64,000 bases of DNA from Haloimpatiens sp. FM7315 (GTDB lineage: Bacteria > Bacillota > Clostridia > Clostridiales > Clostridiaceae), in the NCBI GenBank assembly GCA_041861885.1, contig JBGVUE010000001.1, forward strand, positions 1,910,001 through 1,974,000, written 5' to 3'. Position 1 is the stretch's first letter, and every line of letters begins with the position of its first letter. The notes below the pieces were generated by a model. It worked only from the letters and a program-made list of their open reading frames with translations, did not search any database and was not told the origin of the DNA. This document shows, piece by piece, positions 50,280 to 61,037 of the stretch. Position numbers and translations under genes: made by a program.

Positions 50280-53221
50280 TTATAGTATCACATTTATCTC
50301 ATTAAATAAGTCGCTATTGTTTCTTATTTCCCTTTCACTACCAGAAACGCACATATAATTTTTTCTCGTTCCTTCTTTTACCATGTTAGCAAAAGCCTTA
50401 ACATCTTCAAGCTTTGTGCTTAAAAGTTCATCCTTTTCTCTTTGTAAATCTTCATAAGTTATACCACATATATAATTCTCTACAGCCTTTTCACCTTGCT
50501 TTTCATGGGTTAAAGGTTTATATAGACTTCCGGCAGAACCAATTATAAATTTTTCCATGTCCTTTTCATCATAATTTATATCCTCTAAAAATTTATAGGC
50601 TTCATCATATACATTTATAGTCCTGGTAAGATTTGGATCACGATATGATGCAAAAGCAATGTTATTATATCTTGTCATATTCATATAGCATCCATAAGCA
50701 CCACCTTGAAGTCTAACTCTAGTAAATAAATACTCATTATTTAAAATATTTTGAAGGACATGTATCTTTCCAGAATATTTACAATTTAATTTTTTCAAAT
50801 CAAAAGCCTTTACTACATATTGCACATTGCTTGCAGTAACTAAGGCCTGATTTTTATTAGATGAATTAAATTTTATTTCAGCATTTTTAATTTTATCATC
50901 ATTAAGCTCATCTAATACAATGTTCATACTTGATTTTACTATATTTTCTTCTTCTTTTTCTCCTGTAAATGAAATCATTAAATTGTTTTTATTAAATAGT
51001 TTTTTATATACCTTTTTTAAATTATCCGCGATTTCATCACAATTTACATCAAAATTCTTATCCAAATCACACAAGAACCTGTAATATGCTGAACCTTTTA
51101 CCATATCATTATATTTATCAGCTTTTGAAAAGCATGAAAATGCTGTCATTCTAGCAAAATCATCTCCTCTATCTGTAATCTTCATTTGGAGTTTTGATTT
51201 TGCTTCTCTTAAAGCCTCTCTAATTCTTTTAGTATTAGAAAAGTTGGTTAAAGTAACTATTTCCTTTATAAGCTTAAATAAATTAGGAATGTTTTCTGAA
51301 AGCACTTTAGACTTAACAATAAACTTTGGATAATACACTTCTGTATTGTCTTTTTTACTGTAAATCTTAGTATCAAAATTTATACCGCCAGTAGTGCCAT
51401 ATATCTCTGCTGTAAGCTCTGAATAATCTCTTTTTTCAGTATTTATCTTTCCTAAAATATCTCTTAATAATCCTAGATATGGAATATGTTTTTGGTTAAT
51501 GTTTAAAGCATCAAATAATAAGCTTACATATGCTATTTTATTGGTGTTCATATTGTGAGAAAGTACAGTTATACCATTATCTTTGTATACATTTTGTGGA
51601 ATTCTTTCAGCTTTAGAATCCACCTCATTTATAGATAATCTAGGAATAGTATTCTTAGCTTCCTCAGTATCTTCTTTTATTTGAGCTTCATTTAATTTTT
51701 TATTTTCATCTTTTAAATTTTGCAAATCTTTATTAGTTAGAGAAGCTTTATATTCTTGCAATTTACTATCTAATTCTTTTGCTGTTTTCTCTTGAAGCCC
51801 TTTATTAGGATTTAAAATTACAAATGAACAGTGATTATTATTAAGCATATATTTTTCTATAAAATTTTCGAAATACTTGTCATCAGATAAAGATTTGATT
51901 TTATTAAGATTTTCTTCATATTTTAAATGCTCTAGTGGATTGCCATCATAAAGCCAGCTTCCCATTACCCTGTCCAAATAATAAAGGCCTTTATTTGCTA
52001 TCTTATATGGGTCTGCTTCACGAAGTTCAAATTCAACTGTATTTATAGCTGCCTTTAAAAGATTTTTATTTATGCCATTTTTAACTAAAGATTTTAAAGT
52101 TTCAAAAATTACTTCTCTAAATTTATCTTTTTTACTCTTATCTGCATTTTTAACAGCTATAGGGAATAAGATTTTCTTTGTAGGGTCCATATTCATTTCA
52201 TCAAAATCAAGCATACTCTCTCCTATGTCTTCTTTAAGTAAAGCACGTTTTATTGGAGACGCAGAAGATTCTACAAGCATATTATAAAGTATTTTTGAAG
52301 CTAAATATTCTTCACCCTTTGAATAATTACCTAAAGCAAAGTTTAAAGAAAAATAGCTTTTATTTTTTTCATCTTCTTCTATACTTATAGAATACTTAGA
52401 AGTATTCTCTTCCATCTTTTTGAATGATTTTGTCTCATCTATATGAGATGGTATTTCTATTTTGTCAAAATTAATTAAATAATTTTCATTTATAAATTTA
52501 AGACATTTATCTAAATCCTGGTCACCATATAAATAAATATAACTATTAGATGGATGATAAAATTTACTATGAAATTCTTCAAATTTATCCTGAGTTAGCT
52601 TTGGTATATCTTCAGGCGCTCCACCTGAAACAAAAGCATAAGTTGTATTTGGAAAAATGGATTTATAAATTTCTTTTGTCAAAACTTCTTCTGGAGAAGA
52701 TAATGCTCCCTGCATTTCGCTGTATACAACACCTTTATAAATTAACTTGTCTGTTTTTGGAGCTATGTCATATCTCCATCCTTCTTGGCGAAGTATTTCA
52801 TGATTTTTATATATGTTAGGATATAAAACTGCATCTAAATATACATCCATTAAATTCATAAAATCCTTTTGATTTCTACTGGATACAGGATAGCTTGTCT
52901 TATCTGGATAGGTCATAGCATTTAAAAAAGTATTCAATGAACTTTTATAAATATCACTAAAGGGATCTTTTGTTTTAAATTTTCTTGAACCACAAAGCAC
53001 AGAATGTTCAAGTATATGGGCAACACCAGTATTGTCTTCAGGAGTTGTCCTAAAACTTATACAAAAACCTTATTATCATCATTATTTTCTAAATGTATTA
53101 GTCTTGCTCCACTTTTTACATGTTGAAACACCCTAGCTTTTGATTGAATTTCCTCAATTTTACTTTCCTCTAATAATTTAAAACCATGATACATTTCATT
53201 TACCTTAAATTTGCTCTCCAC
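50280..53221 (-). CDS. M16C family zinc peptidase, PreP-like (one frame break)
   Basis: Insulinase-family clamshell peptidase that degrades peptides; 980 residues when joined. The break is at A5 53063-53067; one T on the coding strand restores KVFCISFRTTPEDNTGVAHILEHSV, which contains the inverted zinc motif HILEH (residues 69-73) and the downstream Glu region. The start is GTG 53221 with GGGGG 7 bases upstream, giving the family's opening. Without the repair the N-terminal zinc site is lost. No signal peptide, so cytoplasmic. Second half carries the PreP-type C-terminal domains. Confidence 0.88.
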
Positions 53222-53381
53222 ATTATAGCCCCCTTTATTAACTTTATATCCTTGTATACTTTTTGTTAATTGTAAATATTACCTTAATTAAAAACATTAG
53301 TATAAATAAGAATAAATTCACTAATTATAGTATACAGTTGAATCCTTTCAACTTCAACCTCTACGATTTCCTATACAGAAT

Positions 53382-54342
53382 TTATTTCTTTAAAAATAAT
53401 AAATCTATATCTTCTAATATTTCCTCTTCTTCAAATAACCTTGAAACAATAACATCATAATCAATTAACCTATTGCACTTCTTTATGTGTTTAAAGTATT
53501 TTTCATAATTAGAGAATATATGAATCATATAAAACCATAATTCCTTCATTTTAAATAATACATTACGGTCTCCAGACATTACATTTTTATAATCTTCATA
53601 AAGTCTTTGATGAAATTCCCTTAGCGTAGCTTTATAAGGTTTAGATTCTCCCTTAAGCTTATAAATCAAACCCGGATTAGAAATCAGTCCACGTCCAAGC
53701 ATTATGGTATCAACATTTTGAAGATCCTCAGTAAACTTTTTAAAATCCCTATATGTAAAAATATCTCCATTATAACATACCTTATTACTGCTTAAATTTA
53801 GTGCATCCTTAAATACTTTCATATTAGGCTTGTTTTTATAATAATCTTTTTGCACTCTAGGATGAATAATGAGTTCTTCTATGGGATAATTATTAAAAAT
53901 TTGAATAAGTTCATAAAATTCTTCAGGATCATTTATTCCAATTCTAGTTTTTACTGAAATTTTTGTTTCTGCCTTTAAAAAAATTTGCTCTAAAAATTTA
54001 TTAAGCTCACCTTTCTTCGAAAGGAAACCCGCTCCTTTATTTTTGCAACTACAGTTCCTGAAGGGCATCCTAAATTTAGATTAATTTCATCATATCCAAA
54101 GGATTTTAACTGATTTGCAGTATATATAAAATCATCTGCTTTATTACTTAAAATCTGTGGAATTACAACTAAGCCTCTATTGTGTTCAGGCAAAATATCA
54201 TTTAACTCCTTAGATGAAAATTTTCTATTCTGATTTGTAGCAATAAAGGGAGTAACATACTTATCCACATTACCAAAAATCCTCATATGCGTTTCGATAA
54301 ATATATCCAGTTATTCCTTCTAATGGTGCAAAATAAAATTTC
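53382..54342 (-). CDS. tRNA-dihydrouridine synthase family protein (two frame breaks)
   Basis: FMN-dependent Dus fold that reduces uridine in tRNA. 320 residues when joined: MKFYFAPLEGITGYIYRN, then past A5 54275-54279 FFGNVDKYVTPFIATN, LNLGCPSGTVVAKNKGAGFLS with the catalytic Cys in GCP, past T5 54040-54044, then KTRIG, IHPRVQKDYY, YNGDIFT and IMLGRGLISNP. Each break is repaired by one added base. The start is ATG 54342. It is a short branch of Dus, related to DusB/DusC but not assignable. Confidence 0.87.
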
Positions 54343-54434
54343 ATAAAATAAGCTTCTCCTTTAATTTATATTTTTCATTAATTATATCATTTTCTTACAT
54401 AATTGACTTAGAATAATTAACTGCAAACCACATA

Positions 54435-54470
54435 AAGGATACTCCTAACAATTATATGTAGAGTATCCTT
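54435..54470 (-). terminator. Hairpin after SulP gene
   Basis: AAGGATACTC and GAGTATCCTT are perfect 10-base inverted arms 16 bases apart, just beyond the SulP stop. The T-run is weak. Confidence 0.5.
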
Positions 54471-54500
54471 CACAAAAACTTTACTTTATTTAATATTATC

Positions 54501-56139
54501 TTACCTATCTTTTACTACCCATTCTAGTGCTGCATCAATATTTGGAAGTAAATTCTCTTCTCCTAATTTTTCTATGAAACCAGCCTTTTTCATAACTTTA
54601 TAAGGCTGTTCATTAACATGGGAAAGAACTAACTGAATTCCATTCTTTTTACATCTATTATAAATATCCTCTAATGAAATCATAGATGTAATATCCATAG
54701 CTGGTACAGAACGCATACGAATGATTAAGTTCTTAGTATAATCCTTAACTTCGATGCTAGTTAAAGTCTCTGAAGCTCCAAAAATAGTGGTCCAGATACT
54801 TCATACACCCTCACATGCTTAGGTACATCTATTAATTCATCTGGATTTTCCACATCATCCTCTTCCTTGTAACGCCATCCATTTACATTAGTCTCATCAC
54901 TCATTCTCTTTATAAACATTAAACATGCAACTATCATACCAATTTCTATTGCTACTACCAAATCAAATAATACCGTTAGTGCAAATGTAAGTATAAGTAC
55001 AAAAATATCACTTTTAGGAGCTTTTTGCATAAATTAACAAAAGATCTCCACTGACACATATTATAAGCGACGATAAATAGTATTGCTGCAATTGTTGGCA
55101 TTGGTATCCAAGCTGCATATGTCATTAATACCAAAAGCACCAAAGTTAAACTTATAGCATGAACTATACCTGAAATTGGCGTACGTCCTCCATTTTTAAT
55201 GTTTGCTGCAGTTCTAGCAATAGCCCCAGTAGCTGGGATGCCGCCGAATAATGCTGATCCTAAGTTACCAATACCTTGAGCAATAAGTTCTGTATTTGAG
55301 CGGTGTTTTGAATTTACCATGCCATCGGCAACTACACAAGATAAAAGAGACTCAATTGCAGCTAAAACTGCAATAACAAAAGCATTAGGTAGTTGATGCT
55401 GAATTAGTGAAAAACTTATTTTCGGCATACAAAAACTAGGTAACTTATTACTAATAGTATATAAGTCCCCAATGGTATTAACATGCAAATGTAAGCACTT
55501 CACCATTAAAATTCCTACTATAACTGCAATCAGAGAACTTGGTATTTTTTTACTAGCTAATGGCCAAAGAATCTGTATTGCAAGGCAAACTACACCCACT
55601 AAAACCGCCATCCAATTTATAGTATTAAAATTAGAAAAGAAAGCAGCTAACTTCTCCATAGTTTCCACAGGAGCTACACCATTTATATAAGTAATTCCAA
55701 AAAAGTCTTTAAACTGACCAATTAAAATAGTAACTGCAATTCCCGCTGTAAAACCTGTAATAATAGTAGTTGGAATAAACTTTATTAAGTTACCAAATTT
55801 AAATATACCCATAATAACCAAGATAATACCGGCCATAATGGTTGCAACTACCAATCCAGAGGTGCCACTGGTTGCTACAATACCCGCAACAATAGTTGCA
55901 AATGCAGCAGTAGGCCCTGCAATTTGCACTGTACTTCCACCAAAAGCAGAAATTAAAAAGCCAGCAACAATTGCTGTGTAAATTCCACGTTCCGGACTAA
56001 CTCCTGAAGCCATCGCTAAAGCAATAGACAGTGGTAGAGCAATAATAGCTACAATAATACCTGCTATTACATCTTTTATAAATTGTTCTTTACTGTATGT
56101 CTTCATACTAGTAAAAAGCATTGGTTTAAAATTATTCAT
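54501..56139 (-). CDS. SulP family anion transporter with STAS domain (two frame breaks)
   Basis: Sulfate/bicarbonate-type transporter. 546 residues when joined by one added base at each of T5 55022-55026 and A5 54780-54784. About 11 membrane segments, SLALASGVSPERGIYTAIVAGFL-type helix 1-2 (PSIALAMASGVSP), then NLGSALFGGIPATGAIARTAANI, the usual consensus. The C-terminus after the second break is a STAS domain (LFFGASETLTSIEV, VPAMDITSMISLEDI). The substrate is not fixed; sulfate is plausible in a genome that also carries sulfur uptake genes, but SulP also moves bicarbonate. Confidence 0.9.
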
Positions 56140-56272
56140 CTACATTCCTCAATTCCTCATATGTATTTTTCGAAAACCCTTTAATTATATCACAGTATTT
56201 TATATCCTTCAACATAGTAAAAATAATTGTTTAAATTAAGTCTTTTCTAAGTACTTTTATATTATTTCAATT

Positions 56273-57607
56273 TCAAAATTCTATTTTGTCTTTAAAATTA
56301 TTTATTTCTAACTGATCTTTTTCACTTAAACCTTGTATATATTTATTTAGTTGTACTCCTGAATCTTTTTCATTTAGATTTTCCTCCATATATTTAAGTA
56401 AAAGTGCAATTTCCATTTTAGATAAGCTATTATAATAAACTTTATACTCCTCTTCAAAAAGGCAATCAGAATTCAGCATATCTACTAAATCTTCAAGACT
56501 TTTAACATTTTCTTTAATTACTTTAATCTTATCTTCTACTAAATAAGAATCTCTAATTTTTTCGCTTAATTTCTTAAACATAGAATTTGACATTTTACTA
56601 TGGTCAGTATACTTAACAATCTCTCCTTCTTTTCCACTTTTAAAGGATATAAAAACTTTTTCTAATTCATTTAATTTTAAATTTTTATTTATAAGTATAG
56701 CCACTTGCCCTATTGCCTTTTTTATATATTTTATTAAATTATTGTTCTTAATATTTAATCTTTTACAGCATGTTTCCGAATAAATTAGCAGTTCTTCTTT
56801 AAGTTCCTCAAAGGACAACGTTCCTAGCTTTAATTTTATATTTTTTATATGAAAGCTATCAATGTCAAGGCTTTTTAGATCTTGATTTAAGATTATTCTT
56901 CCAAGTGAATTTATAAGCACAAGTTCAAATATATTTATAAGAAGTTCATCACAATTTTTATCATAACTCTTTAATAATTTACATATCTCCCTAATATCAA
57001 ATTTACTGCAAAACTCATTTTCTAAACTTAAACTATATAAATAATTGTACATATACTCAATACCTTGGTATTTCATAGTGTCAAAATAAAGCTGATAATC
57101 TATTGAGCATGGGTTTTCCTGGGCTGCAAAATTTACATCATATTCTTTAAAAAATGGAAAAAGTCCATAATCTATAGTATCATTATACGAATAGTTATCA
57201 ACTTTAAGCTTATTTTTCTTAATCTCATCATATAATTTTCTGCACTCTAATTTCTTATTTTCAATCAATTCACACCCGTTTTGCAGCATATCACTTAAGC
57301 TTTTATTTTTTAATTCACCTGCCTGCAGTTCTAAATTATCAAAAGTTTTTAAATAAATCCCTAGGGTATAATCAATTGAATGTAAAATATATTCAGCTCT
57401 TTCTACCATTATAGAACTGCTCTCATTTTTAGTATAATATTTTAATTTTAATTTTAAAAGTTCAATTCTTTCACAGTATATTTTATTTAGAATTTTATCA
57501 TTTAAAAGCTTATTATTATTACAGCTTAATAAAACATATTTAAAAAAATTTTCATATATCAATTTTGTGTCAATATTACAATTATATTTTTGAATGCAGT
57601 TTTCCAT
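56273..57607 (-). CDS. Uncharacterised protein, DUF6179-like
   Basis: 444 residues, no signal or membrane segment, Lys/Glu-rich and mainly helical. IDYGLFPFFKEYDVNFAAQENPCSIDYQLYF and GIEYMYNYLYSLSLENEFC resemble what I recall as DUF6179, a clostridial family of unknown function; I cannot check this here. It starts 6 bases after the stop of the 155-residue gene, so they form one unit. Intact, which is notable here. Confidence 0.55.
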   Translation of the reverse strand: MENCIQKYNCNIDTKLIYENFFKYVLLSCNNNKLLNDKILNKIYCERIELLKLKLKYYTKNESSSIMVERAEYILHSIDYTLGIYLKTFDNLELQAGELKNKSLSDMLQNGCELIENKKLECRKLYDEIKKNKLKVDNYSYNDTIDYGLFPFFKEYDVNFAAQENPCSIDYQLYFDTMKYQGIEYMYNYLYSLSLENEFCSKFDIREICKLLKSYDKNCDELLINIFELVLINSLGRIILNQDLKSLDIDSFHIKNIKLKLGTLSFEELKEELLIYSETCCKRLNIKNNNLIKYIKKAIGQVAILINKNLKLNELEKVFISFKSGKEGEIVKYTDHSKMSNSMFKKLSEKIRDSYLVEDKIKVIKENVKSLEDLVDMLNSDCLFEEEYKVYYNSLSKMEIALLLKYMEENLNEKDSGVQLNKYIQGLSEKDQLEINNFKDKIEF

Positions 57608-57613
57608 AATTCA

Positions 57614-58081
57614 TCAATCCTTTTCATTATCAAGATTTGTATAATTTTTAACACCGCTTCTTATATTATCAGCTATTTTATATAGTACTCTCCCTTCTAA
57701 AAGTTCCAATGAACCCTGACAGTAATTATCAAAATTGTCCTTCATAATTTCTATCAATTCATCATCAGTTATATAATCTAGTGTTTCATTTTTATAGTTA
57801 TAAAAAATTTCTACAAGTTCATTTATTGTATCGCTGTAATTATCTTGATATATATATGGCGAATCACAAAAGGCTTTAATAATCTTATTTATTATCTGAC
57901 CATTAAATTCAATTCTGCCAGTTTTCAAAAGCGATTCATTTCTTGTTTTTATAATATCTTTAATGTCTTCTTTTCTTAGTTTTAATCCATATTCCGCAGT
58001 AGCTTCGTTGCACTTTTGTATATCATCAAATACTTGTTTTTCTAAATTATTGTTTTCAAACAATTCAATAGCATTTTTCAT
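57614..58081 (-). CDS. Uncharacterised protein, DUF6323-like
   Basis: 155 residues: NEATAEYGLKLRKEDIKDII, GRIEFNGQIINKIIKAFCDSPYI, then YYKNETLDYITDDELIEIMKDNFDNYCQGSLELL. The CDSPYI and YNKNExLDxIxDDELI-like blocks match my memory of DUF6323, usually next to a DUF6179 gene. All helical and acidic, possibly cytosolic. Promoter, palindrome and strong AGGAAGT box lie upstream. Function unknown. Confidence 0.55.
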   Translation of the reverse strand: MKNAIELFENNNLEKQVFDDIQKCNEATAEYGLKLRKEDIKDIIKTRNESLLKTGRIEFNGQIINKIIKAFCDSPYIYQDNYSDTINELVEIFYNYKNETLDYITDDELIEIMKDNFDNYCQGSLELLEGRVLYKIADNIRSGVKNYTNLDNEKD

Positions 58082-58150
58082 TTTAAAAACTTCCTTTCAA
58101 AAAAGTGTTGACTTTTTGTTTAAAATATGTTATGATTAAAATATATATTG

Positions 58151-58160
58151 TACAATTGTA
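58151..58160. promoter_or_regulatory. TACAATTGTA palindrome at transcription start
   Basis: A perfect 10-base palindrome lies immediately downstream of the -10 box of the promoter for the two uncharacterised genes, overlapping the expected transcription start; TTGTACAA at 58148-58155 is another palindrome inside it. It is a candidate repressor site, with no known regulator. Confidence 0.45.
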
Positions 58161-58161
58161 T

Positions 58162-58190
58162 ATTTTAGCACTGGCATGTTTTTTTGTCAA
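58162..58190 (-). promoter_or_regulatory. Promoter of the DUF6323/DUF6179-like unit
   Basis: On the minus strand TTGACA (58185-58190) and TAAAAT (58162-58167) are 17 bases apart, about 80 bases before ATG 58081. A perfect -35 box. Confidence 0.7.
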
Positions 58191-58205
58191 TGCTTTTTGT
58201 GTGTC

Positions 58206-58245
58206 AAAAGGCTTACTACTAATTAGTAATAAGCCTTTTTCTTTA
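58206..58245 (+). terminator. Terminator between the divergent units
   Basis: Arms 58206-58220 and 58225-58239 pair with one mismatch around an AATT loop and end in TTTCTTT on the plus strand, upstream of the pentapeptide gene. Confidence 0.7.
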
Positions 58246-58308
58246 TATTGCTTATATTGATTTAAAGTATTAGAATAACAAGTAAAACAAGAAGGGAAGT
58301 GGAATTAC

Positions 58309-58962
58309 GTGAAAGGCAAAAAGGAAAATTATAAAATAGAAAAGCCTAGAATACCAGATAAATTAGATGAACTTCAATCTTTCAACAATATTATTGAAAA
58401 AGAAGATTTTATTAGTGAAAAAATAATCTTTAATTGTTCTATTGAAAATCAAACAGCAGAGCATGTAAACTTTAAGCAGGTAATCTTCAGAAACGTCACT
58501 TTTAAAAAGGTGTCCTTTAGATATATTGACTTGACTGATGTTAAATTTGAAAACTGTGATTTATCTAATGTAGATTTTTACGGTGCTATTATTTATAGAG
58601 TTGAAATGTTGAATTGTAAAATTCTTGGTATTAATTTAAGTGAATCAACTTTACAAAATGTATTGTTTGAAAATTGTACCGGTCCCTACGCTTCCTTTCC
58701 ATTTTCAAACTTTAAGCAGGTAACTTTTAATCATTGCTCATTACTTAATTCTAATTTTCAAGAATCTAATTTAAATAAAATAGGTTTTCTAAATTCTAAT
58801 TTAATGGAAGCTGAAATGTCTGGCACAAAATTAAAAGGAATTGATTTTACAACTTCCATAATAGAAGGAATATCTGCAGGAATTGAAGATTTATACGGAG
58901 CTATAGTTTCTCCAGTACAGGCAGTTTCTCTTTCAAAACTTATGGGACTTATAGTTAAATGA
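58309..58962 (+). CDS. Pentapeptide-repeat protein
   Basis: 217 residues from GTG 58309 behind AAGGGAAGTGG. From residue about 40 to 190 it is made of A(D/N)LxX-like repeats: VIFRNVTFKKVSFRYIDL, TDVKFENCDLSNVDFYGA, NLSESTLQNVLFENCT, NSNFQESNLNKIGFLNSNL, a right-handed beta-helix. Related to Qnr/MfpA-like and YjbI-like proteins, but the DNA-mimic charge pattern needed for quinolone protection cannot be read here. Intact. Confidence 0.85.
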   Translation: MKGKKENYKIEKPRIPDKLDELQSFNNIIEKEDFISEKIIFNCSIENQTAEHVNFKQVIFRNVTFKKVSFRYIDLTDVKFENCDLSNVDFYGAIIYRVEMLNCKILGINLSESTLQNVLFENCTGPYASFPFSNFKQVTFNHCSLLNSNFQESNLNKIGFLNSNLMEAEMSGTKLKGIDFTTSIIEGISAGIEDLYGAIVSPVQAVSLSKLMGLIVK

Positions 58963-59057
58963 CAAATATAAATCACTTAATTTTTTATGGAAATAGATTA
59001 TTTAAAATGGGAACAATCTTTATTAATGGTTCCTCCTATGGGTGAATTTATCTTAAT

Positions 59058-59130
59058 GTAAGAAACATTTCGCCTTTGTCTGAAACTTACAATATTAGAC
59101 TGTATTATGAATGCATATTCTTACATAAAT
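59058..59130 (+). pseudogene. Short degenerate copy of YoaK/DUF1275 gene start
   Basis: This 73-base stretch aligns base for base (with scattered differences) to 61056-61133, the beginning of the DUF1275 gene: shared blocks are AGAAACATT.CGCCTT.GTCTGA.ACTT, AATAT, and ATGCATATTCTTAC. It lies 2 kb away beyond hcp in the same orientation, so it looks like the relic of a duplication around hcp. Confidence 0.65.
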
Positions 59131-59171
59131 AAAACTTAGGAGATGGTTTTAAATCATCTCCTAAGTTTCTT
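59131..59171. terminator. Terminator after hcp
   Basis: AAACTTAGGAGATG (59132-59145) and CATCTCCTAAGTTT (59154-59167) are perfect 14-base inverted arms. It ends the hcp transcript. Confidence 0.8.
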
Positions 59172-59212
59172 ATATATTATTGTAACTTTAGTAATTTACA
59201 GTTTGCAAATAT

Positions 59213-60847
59213 TTATCCTAAAAATAATTTTAGATCTTCATTAACAGTACCTATTCCCGCTATTTTAAAATTCTCCACTAAAACTTTTGTAACATTTGGA
59301 GATAAAAATGCAGGAAGCGTTGGTCCTAAATGAATATTTTTAACACCTAAATGTAATAAAGACAATAAAACTATTACAGCCTTTTGCTCATACCAAGCTA
59401 TATTATATGATATAGGAAGTTTATTTATATCCTCAAATCCAAATACTTCTTTAAGTTTTAATGCAATTACAACTAATGAATATGAATCGTTACACTGTCC
59501 AGCATCAAGAACTCTTGGAATTCCATTAATATCTCCAAGGTTCAATTTATTATATTTGTATTTTGCACACCCCGCAGTTAAAATAACTGTGTCCTTTGGA
59601 AGCTTTTCTGCAAATTCACTATAATAATTTCTTGATTTTGCTCTACCATCGCAACCAGCCATTACAAAGAATCTTCTTATAGCACCACTTTTAATTGCAT
59701 CTACAATTTTATCTGAAAGAGCTATAACCTGATTATGCGCAAATCCTCCTATAATTTCTCCCTTTTCTATTTCAGTTGGAGCCTCACACTTTTTTGCTAA
59801 ATCAATTAACTCTGAAAAATCTTTTTTTCCAGTTTCATCAGCTTCAATATGTTTACACCCAGGCATAGCTGTGGCTCCCGTAGTAAACAATCTATTTTTA
59901 TACGAATCCTTTGGAGGTACTACACAATTAGTAGTCATAAGAATCACTCCATTAAATTTTTCAAACTCTTCTCCTTGTTTCCACCATGCGTTTCCATAAT
60001 TTCCTGCAAAATGAGCATATTTCTTAAAGGCTGGATAATATTGTCCTGCTAACATTTCACTATGAGTATATACATCTACTCCTGTTCCTTCTGTTTGTTT
60101 TAATAACATATGAAGATCTTTTAAATCATGACCAGAAATTAATATTCCAGGATTATTTCTAACGCCTATATCTACCTTTGTAATTTCAGGATTTCCATAA
60201 GTTCCTGTATTTGCTTTATCAAGTAGGGACATTGCAATTACCCCATATTTTCCAGCCTCTAGTGAAAGAGAAACTAACTCCTCTCCTGATAAGGACTCAT
60301 CCAAAGTAGCCTTTAAAGCTCTTGCCATAAATTCATGAACTTCTAAGTCGTTATACCCTAAGTTCATAGCATGTTTCATATAGGCTGATAACCCCTTCAG
60401 TCCATATATAATAAGCTCTCTTAAACTTCTTATATCTTCATTCTCAGTTGCAAGTACTCCCACCTTTTCAGCCTTTGCATCAAATTCCGCAATACTCTCT
60501 GCTGACCATGTTAATGCCTCCATAATACTTTTATCCATTAAAGGCATTGCAACTTTGTTTTTTAATTTATCTCTTAAATACAACGTTTCTCTTACTCTAC
60601 CTAACAAAACTTCTCTATCAAAATTTGCATTAGTAATTGTAGAAAATAAGTTTTCTGTTATACATTTATCTATTTCATTGTAAGATATCCCAACTTTTCT
60701 TCCTTCATAACTTACTACACCTAAAGCTTTTGTTACATACACTAATAAATCTTGAATTTTTGCAACTTCTGAAGATTTACCACATACTCCTTTAATTGTA
60801 CAGCCCTTACCCCCTGCTGCTTCTTGACATTGATAACAGTACATCAT
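59213..60847 (-). CDS. hcp: Hybrid cluster protein (hydroxylamine reductase), class I
   Basis: Anaerobic NO/hydroxylamine-responsive iron-sulfur enzyme, about 544 residues. N-terminal [19 protein letters not shown] gives CX2CX8CX5C, the [4Fe-4S] type of strict anaerobes. Hybrid cluster ligands appear in HDLKDLH (His), [12 protein letters not shown] (Cys), FVMAGCDGR and [12 protein letters not shown] (Cys) and [10 protein letters not shown] (Cys). ATG 60847 has AAGGAG 9 bases upstream; a longer upstream frame lacks one. Divergent from the YoaK gene. An FNR-type palindrome lies upstream. Confidence 0.95.
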   Translation of the reverse strand: MMYCYQCQEAAGGKGCTIKGVCGKSSEVAKIQDLLVYVTKALGVVSYEGRKVGISYNEIDKCITENLFSTITNANFDREVLLGRVRETLYLRDKLKNKVAMPLMDKSIMEALTWSAESIAEFDAKAEKVGVLATENEDIRSLRELIIYGLKGLSAYMKHAMNLGYNDLEVHEFMARALKATLDESLSGEELVSLSLEAGKYGVIAMSLLDKANTGTYGNPEITKVDIGVRNNPGILISGHDLKDLHMLLKQTEGTGVDVYTHSEMLAGQYYPAFKKYAHFAGNYGNAWWKQGEEFEKFNGVILMTTNCVVPPKDSYKNRLFTTGATAMPGCKHIEADETGKKDFSELIDLAKKCEAPTEIEKGEIIGGFAHNQVIALSDKIVDAIKSGAIRRFFVMAGCDGRAKSRNYYSEFAEKLPKDTVILTAGCAKYKYNKLNLGDINGIPRVLDAGQCNDSYSLVVIALKLKEVFGFEDINKLPISYNIAWYEQKAVIVLLSLLHLGVKNIHLGPTLPAFLSPNVTKVLVENFKIAGIGTVNEDLKLFLG

Positions 60848-60940
60848 TCTATAATTCTCCTTCCTAAACTTGAAATATTGTTTATATAGTCTTTTCAAGT
60901 CTCTATGCTTATATATTATTAGAATAATAGGATTAAAGCG

Positions 60941-60954
60941 GTAACATTTGTTAC
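60941..60954. promoter_or_regulatory. GTAAC-N4-GTTAC palindrome in hcp promoter
   Basis: GTAACATTTGTTAC lies about 95 bases ahead of the hcp start. The form is that of a CRP/FNR-family dimer site, as expected for an HcpR-type regulator that controls hcp in anaerobes. The regulator gene is not in this window. Confidence 0.6.
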
Positions 60955-60972
60955 AAAAACTAATAAAGCTTT

Positions 60973-61001
60973 TTGATTTATTCACTGTACAGTGATATAA
61001 T
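60973..61001 (+). promoter_or_regulatory. YoaK-gene promoter with palindromic operator in the spacer
   Basis: TTGATT (60973-60978) and TATAAT (60996-61001) are 17 bases apart; the spacer holds TCACTGTACAGTGA (60982-60995), a perfect 14-base palindrome typical of a TetR/MarR-type repressor operator. Confidence 0.75.
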
Positions 61002-61037
61002 ATATAACCTAAAATAATTGATTTAGGAAGTGTTAGA

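Noticed and set aside
60847..60985. Longer N-terminus for hcp (590 residues)
   Set aside because: The extra part has no family similarity, and AAGGAG precedes the ATG at 60847, which begins the normal CYQCQE motif region.
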